Shown in pieces: positions 14,019 to 21,354 of a stretch of DNA of 26,909 nt. The stretch is from Candidatus Woesearchaeota archaeon (GTDB lineage: Archaea > Nanobdellota > Nanobdellia > Woesearchaeales > JACPBV01): the NCBI GenBank assembly GCA_019322475.1, contig JAHWIN010000063.1, forward strand, positions 1 through 26,909. The letters are read 5' to 3'. Within the stretch, counting starts at the first letter, position 1. The number at the start of each line of letters is the position of its first letter. Under the pieces are notes generated by a model. The model did no database searches and was not told the origin of the DNA. It saw only the letters and a program-made list of their open reading frames with translations. The position numbers and the translations under genes were made by a program.

Positions 14019-14768
14019 ATGAAAAAGCCAAAGATAGCGATATCACTTGACAAGCCCCTGCTTGATGAGATAGACTCGAGGGTTGACGGCTCTGTGATAA
14101 GGTCAAGAAGCCAGGCTATCGAATATTTTCTTAGAAAGGGGCTTAAGGAAAGCTCTATCGACACTGCAGTTCTTCTTGTCAAAGGGGAGCACCAGAAGAG
14201 CCTTCTTAAGGAGATCAAAGGGAAATCCCTGATCAGAAGGCAGATAGGCCTTTTTGCCTCGAACGGAATAAAAAAGGCGTATGTCATTACACAGCGCACC
14301 CCTTTGACCAACAGGGTCCTTTTGGAGATAGAGGATTCTCCTATCGATGTAGAGCTGGTCCAGAAAGAGGCGAGGGGGAATGCAGAGGCTTTACTTTCAA
14401 TCAAGGGCGAGCTTAAGCGTGATTTTATAGTCATGTCGGGCGATACATATAATAATTTTGGGCTCATGAGGATGATAAAGAAGCATCTCGAGCTTGATAA
14501 GCTGGCTACTATGGGGCTTATGAGCATAGACAAGCCGTCAAGATACGGCAACGCTGTTGTTGACGGGGACCTGATCATAGACTTCCAGGAAAAGCCTAAG
14601 TCTGCAGCTTCTAACGTTGTAAATGCAGGCGTCTATGCCTTTAAGAAGGACGTTTTTGAGCTTTTTGACAATATCAGCTCCCTTGAGAGGGATCTTTTTC
14701 CCAAGCTGGCAAGGATAAAACAGCTGATAGGGTTTTTTACGCACGGGGAATACATCCATTTCAGTTAA
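14019..14768 (+). CDS. Ribbon-helix-helix regulator fused to a degenerate sugar nucleotidyltransferase domain
   Basis: Residues 1-45 form a ribbon-helix-helix (CopG/Arc-type) DNA-binding domain: strand KIAISL, helix LLDEIDSRV, then RSRSQAIEYFLRKGL. Residues ~49-249 follow the sugar-phosphate nucleotidyltransferase order, AVLLV...SLIRRQIGLFASNGI, VMSGDTYNN, FQEKP and VNAGVYAF. The catalytic loop GGxGTRL...KP is missing, replaced by KGEHQKSLLKEIKGKSLI, so the domain probably binds a nucleotide sugar or nucleotide without turning it over. It diverges from the ADP-heptose operon, and two related 17-base operator-like sites lie between them, so a ligand-responsive repressor of heptose synthesis is the natural inference. 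The start gives a complete ribbon-helix-helix domain, with AGGGGAT about seven bases before the ATG. Residual catalysis cannot be ruled out. Confidence 0.8.
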   Translation: MKKPKIAISLDKPLLDEIDSRVDGSVIRSRSQAIEYFLRKGLKESSIDTAVLLVKGEHQKSLLKEIKGKSLIRRQIGLFASNGIKKAYVITQRTPLTNRVLLEIEDSPIDVELVQKEARGNAEALLSIKGELKRDFIVMSGDTYNNFGLMRMIKKHLELDKLATMGLMSIDKPSRYGNAVVDGDLIIDFQEKPKSAASNVVNAGVYAFKKDVFELFDNISSLERDLFPKLARIKQLIGFFTHGEYIHFS

Positions 14769-14769
14769 G

Positions 14770-14805
14770 TTTTTAAACAGCCTAAAAATCCTTAAGCCTG
14801 GTGAT
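14770..14805 (+). promoter_or_regulatory. TATA box and ribosome-binding site of the small gene at 14809
   Basis: TTTTTAAAC (14770-14778) lies 31 bases before the start codon, directly after the preceding stop, and GGTGAT (14800-14805) precedes the ATG. The small gene thus appears to have its own promoter. With a start near 14800 the leader would barely include the ribosome-binding site. Confidence 0.45.
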
Positions 14806-14808
14806 ACA

Positions 14809-15042
14809 ATGGCATTTGACCCCAATCTAGACAAAAAGTTGTTTTCAGAGGTAAAGGAGTTTGAGACAAGCAGGATAACTGTTGCAGTGCACCAGTACAA
14901 TGAGGGAGAGAAGAAGCTGCAGATCTCCAGGGAGAACAGGAACCAGGACGGCGAATGGAAGTTTGCAAAGCTCGGAAGGATGTTCAAGGACGAGGCTGAA
15001 GCGATAATCCCTTTGATGCAGAAGGCTTTAGAGCATATGTGA
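14809..15042 (+). CDS. Small PC4-like protein (possible ssDNA-binding fold)
   Basis: A 77-residue soluble protein. The middle has alternating strands (SRITVAVHQYNEGEKKLQISRE, cut here at about residues 20-42, then GEWKFAKLGRMF), followed by a single long helix (DEAEAIIPLMQKALEHM). Strands followed by one helix, with basic and aromatic residues on the strands, resemble PC4/p15 transcription-coactivator proteins, which bind single-stranded DNA as dimers. The match is by pattern only and no diagnostic motif is present. The gene has its own TATA-like box and GGTGAT ribosome-binding site, so it need not be functionally tied to the regulator upstream. It ends nine bases before the convergent GT9 stop. 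Confidence 0.6.
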   Translation: MAFDPNLDKKLFSEVKEFETSRITVAVHQYNEGEKKLQISRENRNQDGEWKFAKLGRMFKDEAEAIIPLMQKALEHM

Positions 15043-15050
15043 GAGGAAGC

Positions 15051-16187
15051 TTAAACATAATCAAGAACATCTTTTACTTTTATCTTTTTCATACATTTCT
15101 GGTAATCTTTGGTGCCTTTTGGGAAAAGGCATTCCGGAACCTTTCCTTCATGCACATTTATGCATGGGGAGCACGGCACTTTTTTGTAGAGGGCTATACT
15201 TTTTCTGTTCAGCGGCGAGAACCTTACAGGGAGGTTAGGGCCAAACAACCCTATGGTCTTTACGCCCATGGCTGCAGCGATATGCATAGGGCCTGAGTCG
15301 TTTCCTATGAATAGAGAGCATCTTGAGGCCAGATAAAACAGCTGCCTTAAGCTTAATTTGCCTGCAAGGTTAAACACCCTATTCCTTATCTTTTTATCTG
15401 CTATCCGGCTTATTATCGAGGAATTTAGCTTCTTTTCATGATCTGAGCCTGTAAGAATAACACTTACATCTTTTTTCTTTTTGCATATCCCTTCAATAAG
15501 CTCCGCAAACCTTTCTTCCGGCCACATCCTTGACCTGGAGGATTCTGCAACTCCCGGGGCTATCCCTACTATCTGTGATCTGTTTAGGCCCAGGCCATCC
15601 AGTATAGAGCCAGCCATCTTCCTGTCCTTTTCAGTGTAATTTAGCCTTTCCAGCTTTTGAGGGTATCCTTTGATCCCTAGCTCCTTTACCAGGTCAAAGA
15701 ATGTTTTTGAGGCGTGCTGCCTGCTCTTGTACTTTACTTTTTTAGAGTAGGCCAATGACCTTAGGCCATGGGAATATCCAATCCTGTATTTTCCTGTGAA
15801 GAATGAGATTATTGAGGATATATTCAGGTATTCTTCCATATCGATCACTATATCATAGCTTTTCCAGTTTTTCAGCATGAACCACTTTAGTGAGAACAGA
15901 TTTAGCCTTATGATATTCAGCTTTCTGATGAACGGATAGTTAAAGTAAACATCCTTGTTTCTTGAGGTGCATAGTATATCTATGGCTGCTTTGTTGTATT
16001 TTCCTTTTAGGGCTTTTATCGCAGGAATCGTAAGTATAGTCTCTCCTATGCCCCAGAGCTGGATTATCAGGATTTTTCTTATCTTATCTGAAGGCTTTTT
16101 TTTTGATAATGGCCTTATAATTCCCAGAAACAGGCAAAACGGGGCGCCTATAACCCTGTCGATGAACCTTATGAGCTTTACTGCCAT
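15051..16187 (-). CDS. GT9-family glycosyltransferase (heptosyltransferase-like)
   Basis: A GT-B-fold protein of 378 residues. Signatures are ILIIQLWGIGETILTIPAI near the N-terminus (family pattern: R.GD.....P....L), GIAPGVAESSRSRMWPEE, VILTGSDHE, the hallmark GNDSGPMH (295-302) with IAAAMGVKTIGLFGP, and a C-terminal CSPC. This family contains the ADP-heptose:LPS heptosyltransferases WaaC, WaaF and WaaQ, which transfer heptose to a lipid-linked core on the cytoplasmic face. Finding it beside a complete set of ADP-heptose genes makes heptose the likely donor sugar. It has its own promoter: a TATA box 27 bases before the ATG implies a leaderless transcript, separate from the aglB operon. Confidence 0.88.
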   Translation of the reverse strand: MAVKLIRFIDRVIGAPFCLFLGIIRPLSKKKPSDKIRKILIIQLWGIGETILTIPAIKALKGKYNKAAIDILCTSRNKDVYFNYPFIRKLNIIRLNLFSLKWFMLKNWKSYDIVIDMEEYLNISSIISFFTGKYRIGYSHGLRSLAYSKKVKYKSRQHASKTFFDLVKELGIKGYPQKLERLNYTEKDRKMAGSILDGLGLNRSQIVGIAPGVAESSRSRMWPEERFAELIEGICKKKKDVSVILTGSDHEKKLNSSIISRIADKKIRNRVFNLAGKLSLRQLFYLASRCSLFIGNDSGPMHIAAAMGVKTIGLFGPNLPVRFSPLNRKSIALYKKVPCSPCINVHEGKVPECLFPKGTKDYQKCMKKIKVKDVLDYV

Positions 16188-16208
16188 CTTTTCTGAAAAG
16201 AAGATACC

Positions 16209-16219
16209 GCTTATAAATC
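16209..16219 (-). promoter_or_regulatory. TATA box of the GT9 gene
   Basis: On the minus strand GATTTATAAGC is close to an ideal archaeal TATA box. Its centre is about 27 bases from the first base of the start codon, and no Shine-Dalgarno sequence is present, so the transcript is probably leaderless. Confidence 0.6.
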
Positions 16220-16234
16220 TTGTGAACTGAAAAA

Positions 16235-16570
16235 CTATTTCTTTTCAAGGGCTATCTTCCTTACTATCTCTTCGAGCCTTTTTTGGTTTGACCTTACCAG
16301 GAGGTATATGTAGAATATGCTTCCTATCAGGAACATGAACCCTGAAACTATAAAGAAGTCCATTGTCCTTGCGAATCCTATTGATTTTACAAACGGCTTT
16401 AAGGAGTTAGGGAAAAGCGTAAGCAGGATGAACACTATCCAAAGGCAGGTCCAGAAAGAATATTCCTTTATTGTCAGCTCTTTCCTTTTATGCTGCAGGA
16501 AAACATAATACAGCATGAATATTCCGAAAAGAAGCCCGATTATCTGTATCCCTAATATTCCTGATGTCAT
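16235..16570 (-). CDS. DUF2304 small membrane protein
   Basis: About 111 residues with three hydrophobic spans: GIQIIGLLFGIFMLYYVFL, a middle span after KEYSFWTCLWIVFILLTLFP, and FFIVSGFMFLIGSIFYIYLL. The linker RKELTIKEYSFW and the sequence GFARTMDFF are typical of DUF2304 proteins, which are commonly encoded next to GT2 glycosyltransferases and may help dock them at the membrane or handle lipid carriers. A longer frame starts at 16588. I prefer the ATG at 16570 because it overlaps the GT2 stop as ATGA and has GGAGGT about seven bases upstream. Third gene of the aglB operon. Confidence 0.8.
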   Translation of the reverse strand: MTSGILGIQIIGLLFGIFMLYYVFLQHKRKELTIKEYSFWTCLWIVFILLTLFPNSLKPFVKSIGFARTMDFFIVSGFMFLIGSIFYIYLLVRSNQKRLEEIVRKIALEKK

Positions 16571-17226
16571 CCTGATAACCTCCACCATATCATGTTAAAG
16601 ACCACTTTTATCCCATCTATCACTGTAGTGCCCTTGTACCTATCGTTGTATATGGTCTTTATACCTATCTCCCTGTATTTAAGGCCTTTTTTGCCTATGT
16701 TAGCTATCATCTCTGATTCCATGCTATAGCTTGAGGATCTCCACCTTATCTGCCTGTATGCTTCTGCTGTAAATGCCCTATATCCGCATTGGGTATCATG
16801 GAGATCAAGAGAATATAATATTTTTGTTATCCTGTTTATCATGATGTTTCCTAATCTTAAGATGAAAGGCATAGCCTGGCCTAATTCCCTGCATCCCAGC
16901 ACCACATCTGCGTCATTAAGCTCTTCCAGGAACCGGGGTATCTCTGAAGGCTCGTGCTGGGCATCTGCATCTAACACTATTATCCTGTCTGCCCCTTTTT
17001 CTATGGCGTAATCACAGCCTGTTTTCAGAGCAGCCCCCTTTCCAAGGTTTATGATATGCTTAAGGACTTTTATGCCCTGGCTTTCAGCCTCTTTAGCTGT
17101 ATCATCCTTTGAGCCGTCGTCAACCAATATTATATTTTTGATATATTTCCTGGTTTCAGATACTATACCTTTGATGCTGATCCCCTCATTATATGCAGGG
17201 ATAACAGCAAAAACAGCCGATTCCAT
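16567..17226 (-). CDS. GT2 glycosyltransferase, dolichol-phosphate-mannose synthase-like (soluble)
   Basis: A 219-residue GT-A domain without membrane anchors. FAVIPAYNEG opens the fold, VDDGS (35-39) binds the nucleotide and DAD (86-88) in DADAQHEP is the metal motif. DTQCGYRAF and the acceptor-loop SYSMESEM follow. Enzymes of this shape attach a sugar to dolichol phosphate or similar lipids, and the small membrane protein encoded next may supply the missing membrane anchor. The ATG follows the aglB TGA with no gap, so the three genes are probably translated in a coupled way. The product would feed sugar donors or lipid-linked oligosaccharide to AglB. Confidence 0.87.
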   Translation of the reverse strand: MESAVFAVIPAYNEGISIKGIVSETRKYIKNIILVDDGSKDDTAKEAESQGIKVLKHIINLGKGAALKTGCDYAIEKGADRIIVLDADAQHEPSEIPRFLEELNDADVVLGCRELGQAMPFILRLGNIMINRITKILYSLDLHDTQCGYRAFTAEAYRQIRWRSSSYSMESEMIANIGKKGLKYREIGIKTIYNDRYKGTTVIDGIKVVFNMIWWRLSG

Positions 17227-20200
17227 TCACTGGCTAGAATTATCTGTCATATTTATATCTTGTGAATCATCCGTATCTTCCATATCTTCACTGCCATAAA
17301 TATCTTCTATTTTTTCTTCTATATCTGGGATTGCGTTTTCTTCCATGTCCCTTATATCTTGTGAATCATCTGTGTCTTCTATATCCGAGTTTTGTGGTTC
17401 TTTTATATCCGGGCTGGAGTTTTCTGTCGCTTCTTCTTCTTCTTCTTCTTCTTCTTCTTCTTCTTCTTCTTCTTCTTCAAGGATGTCACCTGTTTTTTCT
17501 TTTACTGAAGCGTTAGATTTCTCTTCGATCTCCCCCTCCATATCTTCTTCCGGAACCGGCTTTGGCTGGTAATATTCAAGAAGGTTTGTGGAACTGCCTT
17601 CCCAGTCAACCTTCCAGACAATGATCCTTCCTCCAGTTATATCTGTCACGTCACTGAACTTTTCAAAGTAATTAAGGCCATGGCCGTTCAGGTAAAACAT
17701 GATGGTGAACATTGACATCTCAAGCTCTGGCTGCAGCATCAATGCCCTGTAGGAGCTTTCTCCCTGGGGGATGAGAACAAGGCTTATCCCTATCGTATCG
17801 TTAAATTTCCTTTTCCTATATGTTCCATCACTTACCGGGAGGACGACTGAGTTAGGGTGCATCACTCCGTTCGATGTCTGGATATCTGATTGCAGGGTTT
17901 CCAGGTCAATCTCTACAACTGCTCCCTGGCCCACATCACAGCTGGTCTTATTGTCTTTTACAGGCCTGCATCCTGCATAGCCTCCATATGACGGCCATGG
18001 GGCTATCCAAGAATTTGCTTCTGCGTCATTGCTTATAGCCTGGATATCATAATATATGTTTTCGGCTTTTTCCAAAGAGTAGTTGAACCTGTCCTGCAGG
18101 AATGAAACACTTTTTTCCAGGTCATTTTTGTATTCTTTCTTTTTTAATGTATTGTATATAAGTGACCTGTCAAAATTCCATGATCCGAAATGAGCCCATA
18201 CCCCTGATTTTCCTATCATGTCATAGGAGGTTATAAAGTAATCTTCAGGAGGATTGCAGTGGGAGTATCTCAGGACTTCTTCATTTTCTTCCTCGCTCAG
18301 GCCCTCTTCCAAAAGGAGCTCTTTTGAATTTTCCCTGTCCAGCCTGACTGCCTTATGCAGTATCTCTATAGATTTTGCTTCATCCCCTATGACCCCGTTT
18401 AAAGCTTCAAATGCCTTGTTCTGGCCGCAGTCAACCATCCTTAATGTGCCTACAGCATAAGCCTCATCATTTGAAAGCAGGGTGGAGCCTATCCAGTGGG
18501 CATTGGGAGAATTTTGGGATGTTCCATCGAACGAAACTGCCCTGTTGCCTATCATCTTAAACCAGTGGCCGAAATCCCACCATGAGTTTATTATGGCATC
18601 AGGCTCAGCTTCTATGTCAATCTTTTTTAGGGAATTGAACCATCCATCATTCATAGATGGAATCTCATTCTTAGCTGTAGCCTTTCCTGACCTGTAGGGC
18701 CCCAATAACAGGATGCATAATAAAACTATAACTGTTGCTTTTGAGAGGTGCTTATTTATCTTAAGGCCTTTTGTTACCAGGACATGCAGGTAATTGAACG
18801 TTATGCCTAATGCTACGCCAAAGGCTATGGCGAATGCAGGGACTGCCAGAAGGGTGAATCTTACGCCTTTTACGCTTGCATATATGGTAGCGATAAACCA
18901 CAGGATAAGCAGGATAGCAGCCTTTATGTCCACTGAGAAATCCTTTTCCCTTATTATCATCGCAAGCTTTACTATTATAGGGAGGCTTATGAGGCCTAAA
19001 AATACTGTTAGATTTTGAGGCTTTATCCCAAGTATGATTATGAACCATATTACAGCCCCTATAGCGAACCACAAGTCAGATACTTTTTTGGTGCCTTTCT
19101 TAAGCATGGTCAAGGCTATGCCTGTCAGGCCTATCAGGAAAAGAAGGGCGCTTCCCACTCCTATCTGAGATATGACTGAGTTTAAGGAAGCAGGATTCTG
19201 TTCTGCAACTGTAGTGTAAACATTAGGCCAGATGGTAGTTATAGCGACCTGCTTCAGGTTTGCAAATGCAAGAGGGCCCCTTAGGAAAGCACCTATGAAG
19301 TTTTTGAAGTCAGAGAATATTATGGTAAAGAATGCAGAGGAGGCTATGAATATCGACAATAAAGACAGTATGTTCCTGAAGCTTGGCTTTTTCAGAAATT
19401 TTCCTATGTCTTTCAGCTCTTCCCTGTTTATGGCTATGAAGAAGGCCATATAGATAGCGGATGACAGCAGTATGAAATCAAATATATAGAACCAGCCACC
19501 CCATGCGAAGCTGAAAAGGCCTACAAAGAATCCAGACAATACAGAGCAGATAATCATCTTTTTTTTGTCCTTTGCTTCAAACGCTTCAAGGAAAAGCCAG
19601 GTTATTACCAAAGGAAGAAGGACATTATACGCATCTGTGTCTGCAAATCCTCCTGCAGTCCGTGTCAGGAATGCCGGATGGACGGCTATCATAAATGAGG
19701 ATATAAAACCCCCGAAGTTTCCTGCCAGCCTTTTTCCAATGAAGAAAGCAGGGAAGATGCACAGCGCAGATAATATTATAGGAAGATAAAAGGCTAATGC
19801 CATGAGGCTGAGGTCTCTTTTGAAGAACCTGAGGAACCTGTAAAGGTATGCTTCAAAGTATGCATGGAACATGTCTTTAGGGACATACCTGCCTATAGGA
19901 GCATACATGTGGGTGTCATAAGGTTCTCCATCCCTAAGCTCATCCCCTGGATGGCCGTTTTCTATCACGTTGTTAGCGTGCCTCATCCAGAAGTAAGGGT
20001 CTATGGCCAGAAGATATGTCTGGCCGTCTTCATCCTGCATCCTGCTCTTAAAGTAGTTTGATGTCCCTTCGATCTGCTGTTCTATCTGGGTTTTCTGTTC
20101 ACTGAGGACCTTTTCAAATTCAGCCTCTACGATAGAGTTTTTGTTGGCTTCAGGAAGATTAGGGTATTGCTGGTCAATCTGAGACTTTATCTCTGACCTT

Positions 20201-20832
20201 ACATGATTATGAACAGAGCTTCTTGCCCAATTTTCTGTAGGCGGAAGGTAGGCTGGCTGAGCCCTTAGGAATATGCAGAAGAACAGGGAAATGATAATCA
20301 ATAATGAGGGGATGATAACTTTCTTATGGGAATTGAAGAAACTTACCGCTTTTTTTATGTCAAGAGAGACCTCTTCGTCAGACTCATCCCCTTTCATGCT
20401 GCTCTTCAAGCCTTTGAAGAAACCCTTTACCTTTCCAAAATCAATGCTTATCTCTTCATCATCTTTCGGCGTTTCATCCTTACTTTCTTTTTCTGGTTCC
20501 TGCTTTTCTTTCTTTCCTTTAAACAGATTCTTGATCCTGCTGAAGTCTATGCTTATCTCGTCTTCATCATGCTCTTCGGGCTTTACTGCCGGCTGAACAT
20601 CCATCTTGTCTTCTTCAGCCTTATGATCAGGCTCTTTAGAATCAGCAGCTATATCTTCTTTTTTTTGGATTTCCTGATATTCTGCTGCAGTTTCCTTTGG
20701 GCTTTCCTGGTTCTTGGGCCTTTCTTCTGCAGCTTTCTCTTCAGGAGCTTTTTTCTTCCTCTTAAAGAAGCTCTTTATCTTAGAGAAGTCTATATTTATC
20801 TCTTCATCTTCGCTGTTATCGTCAAAATCCAT
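17227..20832 (-). CDS. aglB: AglB/Stt3 oligosaccharyltransferase with repeated cytosolic N-extension and acidic C-tail
   Basis: The N-glycosylation enzyme moves lipid-linked glycan to Asn-X-Ser/Thr on the outer face. The protein has 1201 residues, longer than many archaeal AglBs. Residues 1-170 are a charged cytosolic extension with four copies of a DEEISIDFxKIKxFFKxKK-like unit (about 8-28, 89-109, 125-145, 151-171), the last abutting membrane span 1 (172-189). The catalytic face keeps D278 in DPYFWMRHANN, DTD (398-400), the TVAE loop (541-544) and WWDFG (751-755). The C-tail has sixteen consecutive Glu residues (1119-1134) and two copies of a DTDDSQDI motif. A frame start at 20868 is possible. 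The ATG at 20832 is preferred for its AGGTGG ribosome-binding site and because the family-unrelated leader is avoided. First gene of the aglB - GT2 - DUF2304 operon. Confidence 0.92.
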   Translation of the reverse strand: MDFDDNSEDEEINIDFSKIKSFFKRKKKAPEEKAAEERPKNQESPKETAAEYQEIQKKEDIAADSKEPDHKAEEDKMDVQPAVKPEEHDEDEISIDFSRIKNLFKGKKEKQEPEKESKDETPKDDEEISIDFGKVKGFFKGLKSSMKGDESDEEVSLDIKKAVSFFNSHKKVIIPSLLIIISLFFCIFLRAQPAYLPPTENWARSSVHNHVRSEIKSQIDQQYPNLPEANKNSIVEAEFEKVLSEQKTQIEQQIEGTSNYFKSRMQDEDGQTYLLAIDPYFWMRHANNVIENGHPGDELRDGEPYDTHMYAPIGRYVPKDMFHAYFEAYLYRFLRFFKRDLSLMALAFYLPIILSALCIFPAFFIGKRLAGNFGGFISSFMIAVHPAFLTRTAGGFADTDAYNVLLPLVITWLFLEAFEAKDKKKMIICSVLSGFFVGLFSFAWGGWFYIFDFILLSSAIYMAFFIAINREELKDIGKFLKKPSFRNILSLLSIFIASSAFFTIIFSDFKNFIGAFLRGPLAFANLKQVAITTIWPNVYTTVAEQNPASLNSVISQIGVGSALLFLIGLTGIALTMLKKGTKKVSDLWFAIGAVIWFIIILGIKPQNLTVFLGLISLPIIVKLAMIIREKDFSVDIKAAILLILWFIATIYASVKGVRFTLLAVPAFAIAFGVALGITFNYLHVLVTKGLKINKHLSKATVIVLLCILLLGPYRSGKATAKNEIPSMNDGWFNSLKKIDIEAEPDAIINSWWDFGHWFKMIGNRAVSFDGTSQNSPNAHWIGSTLLSNDEAYAVGTLRMVDCGQNKAFEALNGVIGDEAKSIEILHKAVRLDRENSKELLLEEGLSEEENEEVLRYSHCNPPEDYFITSYDMIGKSGVWAHFGSWNFDRSLIYNTLKKKEYKNDLEKSVSFLQDRFNYSLEKAENIYYDIQAISNDAEANSWIAPWPSYGGYAGCRPVKDNKTSCDVGQGAVVEIDLETLQSDIQTSNGVMHPNSVVLPVSDGTYRKRKFNDTIGISLVLIPQGESSYRALMLQPELEMSMFTIMFYLNGHGLNYFEKFSDVTDITGGRIIVWKVDWEGSSTNLLEYYQPKPVPEEDMEGEIEEKSNASVKEKTGDILEEEEEEEEEEEEEEEEATENSSPDIKEPQNSDIEDTDDSQDIRDMEENAIPDIEEKIEDIYGSEDMEDTDDSQDINMTDNSSQ
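17431..17478. repeat. (TTC)16 / (GAA)16 microsatellite inside aglB
   Basis: Sixteen perfect TTC units on the plus strand encode sixteen glutamates, all as GAA, in the aglB C-tail. Replication slippage here would change tail length by whole residues without breaking the frame. Use of a single codon suggests recent expansion. Confidence 0.95.
20320..20812 (-). repeat. Fourfold repeat in the aglB N-terminal coding region
   Basis: Four diverged copies encode an acidic patch, an INIDF/ISIDF strand-like core and a basic FFK-rich end. Spacing between copies is about 81, 36 and 26 residues. Copy 4 runs directly into the first membrane span, so the array probably arose by duplication of the juxtamembrane segment. 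Confidence 0.75.
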
Positions 20833-20864
20833 GAGACCACCTGAGAAGCTTAGAAAATGGTATA

Positions 20865-20876
20865 TCAAATAAAAAG
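20865..20876 (-). promoter_or_regulatory. Probable TATA box of the aglB operon
   Basis: CTTTTTATTTGA on the minus strand has its centre near 20870, predicting a start near 20845. That is about 13 bases before the ATG at 20832 and leaves the AGGTGG ribosome-binding site (20837-20842) on the message. A second AT-rich stretch (TTTGATATACC) overlaps it. Confidence 0.35.
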
Positions 20877-20894
20877 GTTTCTATTTGGGAAATT

Positions 20895-21296
20895 TTAGGT
20901 TGCGCCAATATCTATCCTAGCTATCCTTTTGACAGTTTCACGGAGCTCATTATTTTTTTGATGTGCTGTATCTAATTTTTCTCTTAATTTTGTAGGAAGA
21001 CTCTCATCTTCCCTTTCTTGAACTAACTCACTTATCTCTCCAAAAACTTTTTTACTTCTTTTTATATAAATTTTCTTTTGATGTTCACTTAATCTACCAG
21101 GTTCGTAGAGGATTTCAAATATACCTTTAATTTGACTTATGTATCCAATAACCTCTTTATCTGCCATATCTGGCTCCCTAATTAAGGTTCTAAGGGTAGT
21201 TTTTTTTACGAAAGAACGTGCACCTGCTATAAAGCCATCTCCAAAATCAACGGTTGACCGATATTCGTTGTGATTATTTTCATTATAACTTCCCAT
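20895..21296 (-). CDS. Hypothetical protein, 133 residues
   Basis: I do not recognise a family. The predicted soluble protein has a short region with GDGFIAGARSFVKKTT (about 19-34), then mostly helices, including a charged coiled-coil-like end (RLSEHQKKIYIKRSKKVFGE to NNELRETVKRIARI). No signal peptide or membrane span is seen. A TATA-like ATTTAAAT at 21321-21328 on the minus strand fits a leaderless start within a few bases of the ATG. It lies on the same strand as aglB and the GGR gene but is separated from each by 60 or more bases with its own promoter, so there is no firm operon link. Confidence 0.6.
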   Translation of the reverse strand: MGSYNENNHNEYRSTVDFGDGFIAGARSFVKKTTLRTLIREPDMADKEVIGYISQIKGIFEILYEPGRLSEHQKKIYIKRSKKVFGEISELVQEREDESLPTKLREKLDTAHQKNNELRETVKRIARIDIGAT

Positions 21297-21320
21297 TTTG
21301 CATTAGTAAGTAGTAATTAT

Positions 21321-21328
21321 ATTTAAAT
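21321..21328 (-). promoter_or_regulatory. TATA box of the 133-residue hypothetical gene
   Basis: ATTTAAAT is centred about 28 bases before the ATG at 21296, consistent with a near-leaderless transcript. No Shine-Dalgarno sequence is visible. Confidence 0.5.
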
Positions 21329-21354
21329 CTTATTATTTTGCTAAGGGCTATGAA

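Noticed and set aside
14003..14578. 191-codon minus-strand frame opposite the RHH fusion gene
   Set aside because: Serine/leucine-rich antisense shadow of a well-supported gene.
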